The notes beneath the pieces were generated by a model. It was given only the letters and a program-made list of their open reading frames with translations. It ran no database searches and was not told the DNA's origin. 64,000 nucleotides of DNA, from contig CAJMSH010000006.1 in NCBI GenBank assembly GCA_905216055.1, forward strand, positions 1-64,000, written 5' to 3'. Below are positions 49,249-58,179 of the stretch, in pieces. Origin of the DNA: an uncultured bacterium. GTDB lineage: Bacteria; Cyanobacteriota; Vampirovibrionia; Gastranaerophilales; Gastranaerophilaceae. Position 1 is the stretch's first letter; every line of letters starts with the position of its first letter. The translations under genes and the position numbers were made by a program.

Positions 49249-51303
49249 TTATAATTCGATTAAAACGCCCATTTTGTCATTGTTAACTTCTACAAGCGAT
49301 TTAAAATCTCCGGCTTTTACCATATAAACATTTGCATTATCATGTCTTACCTGAATAGGATTTGTTACATTGCCGTCAAATTTTTTGAGGACAAATATCT
49401 CATCATTAACTTTTCCGATAAGAGCTGATTTGCCGTCAAGATTTACTACATAAAATCCTTTGTTATTGTCAATATTGTAGCCTGATTTGACGATTAAACC
49501 GTTTAGGTATGAATTTTTTGTTTCATTACGTAATTGGGTAATCGGATTAGTTTGGCTTTTTGTAACAGTTTTATTTTCCAATTCCGGAGCTTTTATGTTG
49601 TTTGAAGGAGTTTGTATATTGTTTGTAATTACTGGGTTAATTGTTGGGTTAAGAAGTTTTTTAGCTTCTTCTTTTGTAGCTTGTTCTTTATCTATAATTG
49701 AGAAAAATTCGTCGACGGAAGACATAATATATTCTGATGGCTTAAACTTGATTTTATGCTCTTTGGTTACGTCAGAAACATTTAAGTTTGCATCTTTAAG
49801 TCTTCTTGGGTTTGCATGTAATATAGAATCTCCAAGTTCGATATTTTTTTGTTCGTGTAGCGGAATTTCTTTTTCGTATTTTTTAAATCTGCTTTTTATT
49901 CTGTCACGATGTGAAAGTTTTAAAGAATTTCTGTTGTTATCGAAGGCTTTGAATCTAATTGCTTTAGAAATTGCATCATCTTCACTTTGAACTTCTACAA
50001 TTTCAGGTTCAATATTATAGATATCATTTAGTTTAACTTTAGAAACTTCTGATACCATTTGTTCAAGATCTTTACGTTTTTTATCTATCGGGTTAGAAAC
50101 AGGTTCTGCCGGTTTTTTGATAAATGTATAATTGCCTTTATTTTTGCCTCTGGAAACTGGTTTTGCCGATTCATCAAGATAGCGTTGATATTTTTCTTGC
50201 CAAGATAATTCGCTATTATTTGTAATATTATTATATTTTAATGTATTACTTATCGGAGCATCTGTTGAAAGTCTGCTGAAAGATTGTCCGTTTGATTTTG
50301 AGCTGCCAAATATTGCTCTTAAGATATTAGATATAATAATAAGTCCTAATAGCGCCAGCACAGTGTAACCTAAAGCTTTTGCAGTCTTTTTAATGATTGA
50401 TTTTGCTATATGCAGAAATGTCGGTTTGCTGACTTTTGGCATTTCGTTAATATCTTTTACAGCAGAAGCTGAAAGGGTATTATTATTACTTGAAACATTT
50501 GTTGAATCTTGTTTTAATCCTGTATCAGGAGCTTTTTCCGCAGCTTTTTCCTGCTTAACTTCTTCAATCAGTTGAGCAAGTTGTTCGCGTCTTGTTATTC
50601 TGTCTTGATTTGGATTAACCTCTTTAAGCTTAATATCAGGGGCTTGAGATTTTGTGTAAGAAGCCTGTTTGATATTTCTAGAGTCATCAACTTTTTTTAC
50701 TTGTTTATTAGCTACCGGTTTAATATTTACAGGAACATTTGCTGCAATTTTTTCTATATTTTGAGCTTTTTTAGGCTGCTGTTGAACTGTTTTTGCTTTA
50801 TTTACCGTTACTTCAGTTTTTGGAGCTGTTTGAGGTTGTTTACCTATATTATTTTTAATTGCATTTGCTTGTGCAATAAGGGTTTTATATTCTTTTTGAT
50901 CTTCTGTAACGGCAGCACTCTTTTGAGTTGATGTTTTAATGTTTAGCGGTTTTGTGGTTATAATCGTAACTTTTGTATAACCGCCGTTTGTATCATTTAC
51001 AGTTTTTACATTTACATCAGATACCAAATCGTGTAAGCCGTTCAAGTTTGCACTGCTGTAGCCTGAACTTTGAACTTTTGGAACAAGAATTACATATTTG
51101 TTATCTGATTTTTTTCTTACAAAAACGTTTTCATCATAGTTGTTTGATGTAAAAAGAGTTACATTAACGGAATTGTTGGATGCTCTTTTCAAATCAAGTT
51201 GCACCAAATTATTCCCGCTGTTAGCAGAAGTAAGCGAGACCGGATTAATTGCAAGAGCAACCAATAGAGCTATACCAAATATGCTACGTTTTTTTAATAC
51301 CAT
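49249..51303 (-). CDS. envelope protein with AMIN-like N-terminal domain (684 aa)
   Basis: A signal peptide is followed by an AMIN-like beta domain (about residues 30-125: L-V-Q-L-D-L-K-R-A and Y-V-I-L-V-P-K-V-Q-S). AMIN domains localise periplasmic proteins to peptidoglycan or septa. A Lys/Gln/Pro-rich spacer leads to one membrane segment (~303-322) and a long Asn/Lys-rich soluble part with a final beta-like domain (N-K-G-F-Y-V-V-N-L-D-G-K). The assignment of the first domain rests on pattern only. The sugar-binding lipoprotein gene follows 13 bases later. Confidence 0.75.
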   Translation of the reverse strand: MVLKKRSIFGIALLVALAINPVSLTSANSGNNLVQLDLKRASNNSVNVTLFTSNNYDENVFVRKKSDNKYVILVPKVQSSGYSSANLNGLHDLVSDVNVKTVNDTNGGYTKVTIITTKPLNIKTSTQKSAAVTEDQKEYKTLIAQANAIKNNIGKQPQTAPKTEVTVNKAKTVQQQPKKAQNIEKIAANVPVNIKPVANKQVKKVDDSRNIKQASYTKSQAPDIKLKEVNPNQDRITRREQLAQLIEEVKQEKAAEKAPDTGLKQDSTNVSSNNNTLSASAVKDINEMPKVSKPTFLHIAKSIIKKTAKALGYTVLALLGLIIISNILRAIFGSSKSNGQSFSRLSTDAPISNTLKYNNITNNSELSWQEKYQRYLDESAKPVSRGKNKGNYTFIKKPAEPVSNPIDKKRKDLEQMVSEVSKVKLNDIYNIEPEIVEVQSEDDAISKAIRFKAFDNNRNSLKLSHRDRIKSRFKKYEKEIPLHEQKNIELGDSILHANPRRLKDANLNVSDVTKEHKIKFKPSEYIMSSVDEFFSIIDKEQATKEEAKKLLNPTINPVITNNIQTPSNNIKAPELENKTVTKSQTNPITQLRNETKNSYLNGLIVKSGYNIDNNKGFYVVNLDGKSALIGKVNDEIFVLKKFDGNVTNPIQVRHDNANVYMVKAGDFKSLVEVNNDKMGVLIEL

Positions 51304-51436
51304 TTTCTACCGTTAATTTTTCCCTTATATAATATAATACTTTGAGACAAAAAAAATTGCCACTTTATTAAATTTTTATACTTTTATGTTACAATTTATG
51401 AAGAAATTATAACATAAAATACAGGAATTATATCAT

Positions 51437-52327
51437 ATGAAAAGCGGATTCACTGCAATAATTGGAAGACCAAATGTCGGAAAATCTACCCTTTTAAATC
51501 AAATATTAGGGCAAAAAATAGTTATCGCAACTGACAAAGCTCAGACGACAAGAAAAAGAATTAAGGGAATTTATACAACAGAAGAAGGACAGATTGTCTT
51601 TATAGACACTCCAGGGGTTCATAAACCGTTGAATAAGCTTGGGGAATTTTTGCTTGATGAATCTAAGATGGCTGTACCTGATGCTGATTTGATTATTTTT
51701 CTTGTAGACGGTTCAGAACCTGCTGGTAAAGGGGATAAGTGGATTGCTCAAAATATTTTACAAACCGAAATCCCAGTTATTATTGTTATGAATAAGGTTG
51801 ATAAGCTTAAAAATATGAAAAAAGTAGAAGCTAATCTTTTAACATACAAGCTTTTATTTGAAAAAAATTATCCGATAATAAGAATTTCCGCAAAAACAGG
51901 CAGAAATATTGATACTCTTATAAAAAATATATATAAAAATCTTCCTGAAGGTGATCTTTTGTATCCGGAAGATGTTGTGACAGAAGAAACTATGCGTGAT
52001 GTCACAGAAGAAATTATCAGGGAAAAAATTCTTTTGAATACATCAGATGAAATTCCTCATTCAGTTGCCGTAAAAATCGAGAGTTATGTGGAAAATGACG
52101 ATATTGACAGAATTTATGCAACTATATACTGTGAAACCAAAAGCCAAAAAGGTATTTTGATTGGAAAAGGCGGAAGCTTGCTCAAAAAAATCGGAACAGA
52201 AGCTCGTATTGATTTGGAAAAGATTACGGAGAAAAAAGTATTTTTAGGCCTTGAAGTCAAAGTTGAAAAAGATTGGCGTAAAAAGCAAAATTCTCTTAAA
52301 GCATTTGGCTATGAACAGGAAAAGTAG
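51437..52327 (+). CDS. era: GTPase Era
   Basis: The 296-residue protein has G1 G-R-P-N-V-G-K-S-T, G3 D-T-P-G-V-H-K-P, G4 N-K-V-D and a C-terminal KH domain (I-G-K-G-G-S-L-L-K-K-I-G). Era binds the 3' end of 16S rRNA and assists 30S maturation. A TACAAT -10 candidate near 51390 and an AGGAATTA ribosome site precede the ATG. It converges on a histidine kinase gene. Confidence 0.97.
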   Translation: MKSGFTAIIGRPNVGKSTLLNQILGQKIVIATDKAQTTRKRIKGIYTTEEGQIVFIDTPGVHKPLNKLGEFLLDESKMAVPDADLIIFLVDGSEPAGKGDKWIAQNILQTEIPVIIVMNKVDKLKNMKKVEANLLTYKLLFEKNYPIIRISAKTGRNIDTLIKNIYKNLPEGDLLYPEDVVTEETMRDVTEEIIREKILLNTSDEIPHSVAVKIESYVENDDIDRIYATIYCETKSQKGILIGKGGSLLKKIGTEARIDLEKITEKKVFLGLEVKVEKDWRKKQNSLKAFGYEQEK

Positions 52328-52349
52328 AATTAATTTTATTTAAAACTCA

Positions 52350-53621
52350 TTACATCGGGAGTTTTATACAAAATTCTGTTCTGACATTTTCTTGGCTTTC
52401 AACAGTAATTTCTCCTCCGTGAGATTTAATTATTTGTTGTGAAAGGTATAAGCCTAAGCCTGTTCCGATTTTTCTGAACTTTTTAGCGGCAGAATAATAT
52501 TTGTTGAAAATTAATTTAAGCTCTTTTTCAGGAATCCCTTGACCGTAATCGATTACTGAAATTGTGATAAATCCAGGAATTTCGCCTGTTGTTATATCAA
52601 TTCTGTCTTTTGTGTTGCTGTGTGAGATTGCATTTGAAATTAAGTTTTTAATAACTCTTTCAAGTTGTATGCGGTCTGCCGTAACTTTTATATCTCTTGA
52701 AGGTGTATAATATATTGTTATGCCTGAATTGTTCGCAATTGGTTGTGTACTTTCAACTATATCTGATATAAATTGGTTAAGCATTATGTTTTCTTTCAGA
52801 AGCTTTATACCGGTTTCTTTAATCTTGTAAGTTTCCAAAATAATTTGAACAAGCTCTACAAGCTCTTCATTTGATTTTTTCATATTTAATAATGCTACTT
52901 GTTGCTTTTCTGTTATTTCCCCAAATGTTCCGTTTAGAAGAAAGTTAATAATATTTGATTCTGCAACTATCGGAACTTTCAAATCATGAGTTAAAGTTGC
53001 GACAAAATCTTCTTTAAGAGTTTCGATTTCTCTTTCTGTTGTTACATCTTTTATTAATATAACAAACCTTTTTTTATCATCATCAAGCGACAATTTTATT
53101 GAGTGCATAACAAAATTGTTTGTTGGAGTATGTTTGATAAATACATCTTTATTTTTTAAGCGTTCAATCGGGGTATCATCACTAATTTGAATGTAATCAA
53201 AAATATTTGTTCCTATAATTTCAGGGCCTTTTGCTCCGAACCATTCGCTAACTTGAGGAGTTACTCTTAAAATATTATGTTTATCATTTATGATTAAAAT
53301 CCCATCAGATAATGAATTTATTACAGATTCCAAAAGTTTGTTCTGGCGCATCAATTCTGATTGGTATTCAACAATCATTTTTTCTCTGTCGTTAAGGGTT
53401 TCTACCATACGGTTGATACTATCCGTAACATTTTGATATGTCGGATGATTTATCTCCTCAATTTTAGTTGAAAGATTTCCGTATCTTACGGAATTAACCG
53501 TATTTGTAACCATTCCTAAATAATCATTAATTTTTGACCATCTTTTGTTTGTTTGTCTTGTAATTAAAAAAAGTATAATAAATACAAGAATAATACTTAA
53601 ATTTAATAAATACCAGAGCAT
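52350..53621 (-). CDS. membrane sensor histidine kinase with PAS domain, orphan
   Basis: The 423-residue protein has one N-terminal membrane segment (residues ~2-21), a HAMP-like linker and a PAS domain (~95-195). HisKA carries H212 in A-T-L-T-H-D-L-K-V-P, and HATPase_c has N-L-I-S-N-A-I-S-H-S, D-Y-G-Q-G-I-P and G-T-G-L-G-L-Y-L. With a single short segment and no periplasmic domain, sensing is probably cytosolic or in the membrane. No response regulator gene is in the window. Confidence 0.93.
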   Translation of the reverse strand: MLWYLLNLSIILVFIILFLITRQTNKRWSKINDYLGMVTNTVNSVRYGNLSTKIEEINHPTYQNVTDSINRMVETLNDREKMIVEYQSELMRQNKLLESVINSLSDGILIINDKHNILRVTPQVSEWFGAKGPEIIGTNIFDYIQISDDTPIERLKNKDVFIKHTPTNNFVMHSIKLSLDDDKKRFVILIKDVTTEREIETLKEDFVATLTHDLKVPIVAESNIINFLLNGTFGEITEKQQVALLNMKKSNEELVELVQIILETYKIKETGIKLLKENIMLNQFISDIVESTQPIANNSGITIYYTPSRDIKVTADRIQLERVIKNLISNAISHSNTKDRIDITTGEIPGFITISVIDYGQGIPEKELKLIFNKYYSAAKKFRKIGTGLGLYLSQQIIKSHGGEITVESQENVRTEFCIKLPM

Positions 53622-53676
53622 TTGTTGTTCCTTCTTTTTTATGATACAATTATAGCAGATAAGGGGCGTTTTGTAT

Positions 53677-54159
53677 ATGGGAAAATTGAAATTACCTAAA
53701 ACAATAAAAATGGTTATAACTGATTTTGATGGAGTGGTTACTGATAATTGCGTATATATCAGTGATGATTTTTCTATGTCAAGACGTTTGAATTTTAAAG
53801 ATATTATGGCATTTTCTCTGTTAAAGAAAAATAATTATATGATTGGTATAATTTCAGGGGAAAAAAATGCTGCGATAGAAACTCTTGCACAGAAGTTTAA
53901 AGTTGATGAAGTGCACCAGAATATAAGAATTAAAATTGATGTTTTGAAAGGGATTATAGAAAAATATAATCTTTCTCAGGAAGAATATTTATATATTGGT
54001 GATGATGTTAATGATGTTGCGTGTTTAGAGTTTGCAAAATATAAAATAACAGTTCCGCATGCAGTTGAAAAGGTAAAATCCGTAAAAGATATTCAAGTTA
54101 CGGAAAGTACTGCAGGAAACGGAGCTTTTAGAGAGGTGGCAGATTGTCTGATTGGTTAA
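53677..54159 (+). CDS. KdsC-like HAD phosphatase
   Basis: The protein is 160 residues from the ATG at 53677, with AAGGGG upstream. HAD motif I is D-F-D-G-V-V-T-D-N, motif II lies in I-I-S-G-E, and motif III/IV is Y-I-G-D-D-V-N-D. The size and the cap-less layout fit KdsC/YrbI, which dephosphorylates KDO-8-phosphate, or its sialic-acid-linked relatives. No other KDO or sialic acid genes are here, so the substrate is open. The TPR gene starts within its last 16 bases. Confidence 0.85.
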   Translation: MGKLKLPKTIKMVITDFDGVVTDNCVYISDDFSMSRRLNFKDIMAFSLLKKNNYMIGIISGEKNAAIETLAQKFKVDEVHQNIRIKIDVLKGIIEKYNLSQEEYLYIGDDVNDVACLEFAKYKITVPHAVEKVKSVKDIQVTESTAGNGAFREVADCLIG

Positions 54160-55637
54160 AAACAATTTACGAAAAAGTAAAATATTTGAACAGTTCTATT
54201 GATCGTTTTAAAAAAGAAACGGTTATACAGTCTTTGCCATCATACACTTATGTAAACAGAGCAAAAGTTTTTATTGAAAAAAATGAGTATGAAAAAGCTA
54301 AAAATATATTATTAGAAGCTTTGGAATTGCCTCAGAAAGATCCGCTTGTATATAAATATCTTGGTTCTGTTTATGAAAGATTGGGCGAATTTGATAAGGG
54401 GGTTGAAGCTTATCAAACATCTGCTGATTTAAATCCGCAAGATAAATTAATTTGGCAAAGGCTTGGGTTTGCCTTGATGTCTGTAAAAAAATATGAGAAT
54501 GCGGAAAAATCATTTGAAAATGCAAATAAAGTTCAGGCAGGCAACAGTGATACTTTCACAGGCTGGGGCATGGCTTTAATGAAAATGAAAAAATACGGCG
54601 AGGCTCATGAAAAATTTGCGGAGGCTTCAAAACTCAATAAGTATAATTTTACCGCAATGTTTTTGTGTGCGGTAATGGAAATTAAATTGGAAATGTATGA
54701 CAAAGCGGAAATGAAGCTTACATTTTTGGCAAATGTTTGCCCTAATGCCAATAATACTTTTGAATTTGCGAGGTTGAAGTCTATAAAAGACGATTTGGAC
54801 GGGGCTATTCATTACGCAAAAAAATCAATAGATTTGAATGAAAAAATGCTTCCTGCTTATGTTTTGCTTGGCGAAATTTATACGAAGAAATTTGATTATG
54901 AAAATGCTCAGAAATATTTTTCTCTAGCTGAAGAAACAAATCTTGATAACACCATGCTTTATCTTGAATGGGGAAAATCCTTGGGGAAATTTGGGAAATA
55001 TGATGAAGCAAAAGCAAAATTGTTAAAATCATTGGAAATGGATTCTGAAAATATTGAAGCTGCTGCATTTTTAGGTTTGTGCTGTGTGTCAAGAAAAGAG
55101 TTTGATGAAGCAAAACCTTTGTTACAAAAGGTTATGAAAAAAGAACCTGAAAACAAAGAAGTAAAGCAGGCTTTGGCAATTATAGATTATGAGGACGGTA
55201 ATACGCAAAAGGCAATGGAGTTATTTAGAGAGGATGATGAGGATTCTGTAAATGCTTATTATCTTGCAAAATGCTATGAACGTCTTGGAAATGATACAAA
55301 AGTTAAAGATTATTATGAGGCTGCAATAAGGTTAAATCCTGTTTATATAGATGCTTTTCTTTCATATTCCCGCTATTTGATTAGCCGAGAGGAATATGCA
55401 GAGGCTCAACGAAAACTCCGGAAAGCATTGAAGGCAGACGGTGAAAATGTTGAATTATTAAATTTGATGTTTTATGTAAGTTACCTACTTGTCAAAAATA
55501 ACGTTTATGAATATAATGTAAAAGAAACACTTTCAGTAGCAGACAAAATCGAAAAAATAGCTCCGAATTTGTTTGAATACCCTGAACAAAAGCTTGAGTT
55601 GGAAAAGCTTTTGACAAATTTGACAGAAAGAAATTAA
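54144..55637 (+). CDS. tetratricopeptide-repeat protein (497 aa)
   Basis: It starts at TTG 54144 with GAGAGGTGG upstream, inside the end of the phosphatase gene. About ten TPR units run from residue ~35 to 450, each with the G/A-Y-A-F-P spacing (examples: Y-K-Y-L-G-S-V-Y-E-R-L-G-E-F-D-K-G and A-Y-V-L-L-G-E-I-Y). TPR arrays mediate protein-protein contact. There is no signal peptide. The lysC gene begins 2 bases after the stop. Confidence 0.9.
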   Translation: MSDWLKTIYEKVKYLNSSIDRFKKETVIQSLPSYTYVNRAKVFIEKNEYEKAKNILLEALELPQKDPLVYKYLGSVYERLGEFDKGVEAYQTSADLNPQDKLIWQRLGFALMSVKKYENAEKSFENANKVQAGNSDTFTGWGMALMKMKKYGEAHEKFAEASKLNKYNFTAMFLCAVMEIKLEMYDKAEMKLTFLANVCPNANNTFEFARLKSIKDDLDGAIHYAKKSIDLNEKMLPAYVLLGEIYTKKFDYENAQKYFSLAEETNLDNTMLYLEWGKSLGKFGKYDEAKAKLLKSLEMDSENIEAAAFLGLCCVSRKEFDEAKPLLQKVMKKEPENKEVKQALAIIDYEDGNTQKAMELFREDDEDSVNAYYLAKCYERLGNDTKVKDYYEAAIRLNPVYIDAFLSYSRYLISREEYAEAQRKLRKALKADGENVELLNLMFYVSYLLVKNNVYEYNVKETLSVADKIEKIAPNLFEYPEQKLELEKLLTNLTERN

Positions 55638-55639
55638 AT

Positions 55640-56908
55640 TTGAGAAAAATTATTGTTCAAAAATTTGGCGGTACATCAGTTGCCGATACGGATAAAATTA
55701 AAAATGTCGCAAAGACTGTGATTAGGGAAAAAGAAAATGGAAACGATGTAGTTGTCGTAGTTTCTGCTATGGGGCATACAACTGATTACCTTGTAAAAAT
55801 GGCAAAAGATTTAAGCCCTAATCCTTCTGCAAGAGAAATGGACATGCTTTTATCAACAGGAGAATGCGTTTCTATTGCTCTTTTGACTATGGCTATTCAG
55901 GCGCAAGGATATGACGCTGTTAGTTTTAATGCTATGCAAATTGGAATTATGACAGAAAATGTTCATTCCAAAGCGCGTATTATTGATATTAAAACAGATA
56001 AATTAAAAAAGAATTTAAAAGAAGGCAAAATTATAGTAGTTGCCGGATTTCAAGGTGTAACAGAAGACGGTGAAATAACAACTCTCGGTCGTGGTGGTTC
56101 TGATACTTCCGCTGTTGCTCTTGCAGCTGCTTTGAATGCTGAAAGATGCGATATTTATACAGATGTTGAAGGCGTTTATACAACAGATCCAAGAGTTGTT
56201 CCGAATGCTTCAAAACTTAAAGAAATATCTTATGAAGAAATGTTGGAGCTTGCTCATGCAGGTGCAAATGTTCTTCACCCAAGAAGTGTTGAAACAGCAA
56301 AGCTTTACAATGTTCCGATGCGTGTAAGGAGCAGCTTCAAGCTTGATAATTTAGGTACTTTAATCTTAGGAGTTGACAAAATGGAAATAAACAAACCTGT
56401 TGCAGGTGTTGCAGAAGATTTGTCCCAAGCAAGAATTGTTGTTTGTGATGTTCCTGATAAACCCGGTGTCGCTGCAAAACTTTTCAGCAAGCTTGCTAAA
56501 GAAAATATTTCAGTCGACATGATTATTCAATCTTATGCAAGAAAAGTTTCAAATACAAATGACATAGCGTTTACTGTAGATGCTGTTGACTTGCCAAAAA
56601 CAGTTGAAGCATTAAATGCACTAAAGAAAGAAATTAACGCAAACGGAGAAATTCAGGTTGATGAAAATATTGCAAAAGTATCTATTGTAGGTGCAGGCAT
56701 GATTGACAGGCCAGGTGTTGCATCAACCATGTTCGAAACGTTAGCTGAGCAAAATATTAATATCAGAATGATTTCGACAAGTGAAATCAAGATAAGTTGT
56801 CTTGTAGATAAAGCAGATGCTCAACGTGCAGTAAGAGCTTTACACAAAGTCTTTGGCTTAGATAGCGATGAAATTGCAGAAGTAAAGGGCGATTTGCCTA
56901 ATATATAA
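55640..56908 (+). CDS. lysC: aspartate kinase
   Basis: The 422-residue protein from TTG 55640 has K-F-G-G-T-S-V-A-D at its start, then S-T-G-E-C-V-S, T-L-G-R-G-G-S-D-T-S-A and two C-terminal ACT domains (from ~residue 265: V-P-D-K-P-G-V-A and A-G-M-I-D-R-P-G-V-A). It phosphorylates aspartate at the entry to lysine, threonine and methionine synthesis, and the ACT domains bind amino-acid inhibitors. It is the last gene of the phosphatase-TPR-lysC operon. Confidence 0.96.
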   Translation: MRKIIVQKFGGTSVADTDKIKNVAKTVIREKENGNDVVVVVSAMGHTTDYLVKMAKDLSPNPSAREMDMLLSTGECVSIALLTMAIQAQGYDAVSFNAMQIGIMTENVHSKARIIDIKTDKLKKNLKEGKIIVVAGFQGVTEDGEITTLGRGGSDTSAVALAAALNAERCDIYTDVEGVYTTDPRVVPNASKLKEISYEEMLELAHAGANVLHPRSVETAKLYNVPMRVRSSFKLDNLGTLILGVDKMEINKPVAGVAEDLSQARIVVCDVPDKPGVAAKLFSKLAKENISVDMIIQSYARKVSNTNDIAFTVDAVDLPKTVEALNALKKEINANGEIQVDENIAKVSIVGAGMIDRPGVASTMFETLAEQNINIRMISTSEIKISCLVDKADAQRAVRALHKVFGLDSDEIAEVKGDLPNI

Positions 56909-56933
56909 ATATAATAATTTGCAAAATATTATC

Positions 56934-56970
56934 AAAAACAGCGTAATTCCAAAGGTTTACGCTGTTTTTT
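56934..56970 (+). terminator. terminator of the lysC operon
   Basis: AAAACAGCGTAA / TTACGCTGTTTT is followed by Ts. Confidence 0.88.
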
Positions 56971-57206
56971 AGTAAAAAGCATGGCACTTATTTATATTAA
57001 ATAAGTGTCATTTTTACAATTACCCATGCTTCTAATATTAAAAATAAATATAAAAGCATCAAATTTTATAAAAAAATAGCATGGTTTTATAATAAAAAAC
57101 AAAAAACTTTTTAAAAAATAAGAATAAGTGTATATTTTATACTTTATCTAAAAACCTTGATTTATCAATGGTTCTGGACTTGCTTAACAAAAGTTTATCA
57201 TAGGGG
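56971..57206. other. non-coding region with a long hairpin
   Basis: ATGGCACTTATTTA (56981-56994) pairs with TAAATAAGTGTCAT (56998-57011) around a 3-base loop and is followed by five Ts. An outer pair AAGCATGG (56977-56984) / CCATGCTT (57024-57031) competes for the same bases. AGCAT recurs near 57056 and 57089. No plausible coding frame was seen. It could be a second terminator or the core of a small RNA. Confidence 0.45.
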
Positions 57207-57235
57207 TTGACAAATTATCTTTTATAGTTTATATT
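57207..57235 (+). promoter_or_regulatory. strong sigma-70-type promoter
   Basis: TTGACA (57207-57212), a 17-bp spacer and TATATT (57230-57235) lie about 57 bases before the ATG of the small SFG-motif gene. Confidence 0.8.
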
Positions 57236-57237
57236 AA

Positions 57238-57268
57238 AAGTGTTAAATGAAGTGTTAATTGAACACTT
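57238..57268 (+). repeat. direct plus inverted AAGTGTT repeats in the 5' leader
   Basis: AAGTGTTAA occurs at 57238 and 57250 (12-base period), and the inverse AACACTT at 57262-57268. The last two form a short hairpin just past the transcription start. It is a candidate operator or RNA element. Confidence 0.5.
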
Positions 57269-57298
57269 AATAACAAGACCTCAGAGAGGAGGACAAAA

Positions 57299-57589
57299 AT
57301 GATAACAATTAATCCAGTAAAATTTAATACAGTAAAACCAATCTCTTTCGGAGAAGGTAATAATCTTAATAACATAACTCCAAGTTTAGCGATTTTATCG
57401 CTACAAAACCCAAATGCGAAAATTAACTTCGAGAATGATTTGAATCGTACTCAAAGAGCTGATATGGTTCAAAACCCGAATATGCTTAACGCTTTAGGCG
57501 CAAAGCTTCGCAAGACTTATAATATACTATTTTCACCTGACTATGACAGAGCAAGCAAAAGTCCAAAACATATTTCTTTCTTAGGATAG
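57299..57589 (+). CDS. small SFG-motif protein of unknown function (96 aa)
   Basis: I do not recognise this protein. It begins M-I-T-I-N-P-V-K-F-N-T-V and then K-P-I-S-F-G-E-G-N-N, with a helical rest and S-F-L-G at the C-terminus. It has no signal peptide or membrane segment. A strong promoter, a structured leader and a near-ideal GAGAGGAGG ribosome site suggest high expression. It is a single gene with more than 300 bases of non-coding DNA upstream. Confidence 0.72.
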   Translation: MITINPVKFNTVKPISFGEGNNLNNITPSLAILSLQNPNAKINFENDLNRTQRADMVQNPNMLNALGAKLRKTYNILFSPDYDRASKSPKHISFLG

Positions 57590-57684
57590 TTTGAGCCGAG
57601 TCTGCTCTTGTCAATTACCCCACCCCCATTAAAACTTGCTTCATAGATTATAACCATGTTGCTAAGTAATTATTTTATAAACTG

Positions 57685-57720
57685 AATTATCCTTTCTGTA
57701 TAAAAGCAGAAAGGATAATT
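57685..57720 (+). promoter_or_regulatory. hairpin sequestering the rhodanese ribosome site
   Basis: AATTATCCTTTCTG (57685-57698) and CAGAAAGGATAATT (57707-57720) form a perfect 14-bp stem with an 8-base loop. The AAAGGA ribosome site (57710-57715) lies fully in the 3' arm, five to ten bases before the ATG at 57725. No T-run follows, so a terminator is unlikely. Confidence 0.7.
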
Positions 57721-57724
57721 TATT

Positions 57725-58105
57725 ATGAATGAAAAAATTAGAGAACTTCGATTAGATGCTGAAAAAGCGAGATGTTATTTTTCCAAAAAACTTGCATTTA
57801 CTCTTGGCCCTGTCGAATTAAAGGACTTAATGGAAGAAAACATGATAAAACTTGTTGATGTCAGAAGTGCTTCAGATTATGAAGTTGCACATATTCCATC
57901 AGCAATTTCTATTCCAAAAGAGGAGCTTTCTCAAAACACTGATAAGCTTTCCAAAAACGAGATTACCGTTATCTATTGCTATAATCAGCAATGTCATCTT
58001 GGTGCTGAAGCATGCTTAATTTTAGCGGAATACGGTTATCCTGTAATGCTTTTGGAAGGCGGTTTTAAAACTTGGAGTGAAGATTTTCGCTTTGCAACAG
58101 AATAA
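57725..58105 (+). CDS. single-domain rhodanese-like protein
   Basis: The 126-residue protein has the rhodanese pattern L-V-D-V-R-S-A-S-D-Y-E-V-A-H-I-P-S-A at residues ~37-55 and the active-site loop Y-C-Y-N-Q-Q-C-H-L-G-A with a catalytic Cys. It ends with the usual L-E-G-G-F-K-T-W. Rhodaneses carry sulfane sulfur as a Cys persulfide. The loop holds a second Cys five residues on, which is less common. Translation is probably controlled by the hairpin over its ribosome site. Confidence 0.9.
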   Translation: MNEKIRELRLDAEKARCYFSKKLAFTLGPVELKDLMEENMIKLVDVRSASDYEVAHIPSAISIPKEELSQNTDKLSKNEITVIYCYNQQCHLGAEACLILAEYGYPVMLLEGGFKTWSEDFRFATE

Positions 58106-58136
58106 TTTGTAAATATATATAAATATATTTTTTTTG

Positions 58137-58179
58137 AATAAAAGCATGAAATCTTTTTTATTAGATTTTCTGCTTTTAT
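58137..58179. terminator. bidirectional terminator
   Basis: AATAAAAGCA-TGAAATCT pairs with AGATTTTC-TGCTTTTATT between the convergent rhodanese and 58180 genes. Confidence 0.8.
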
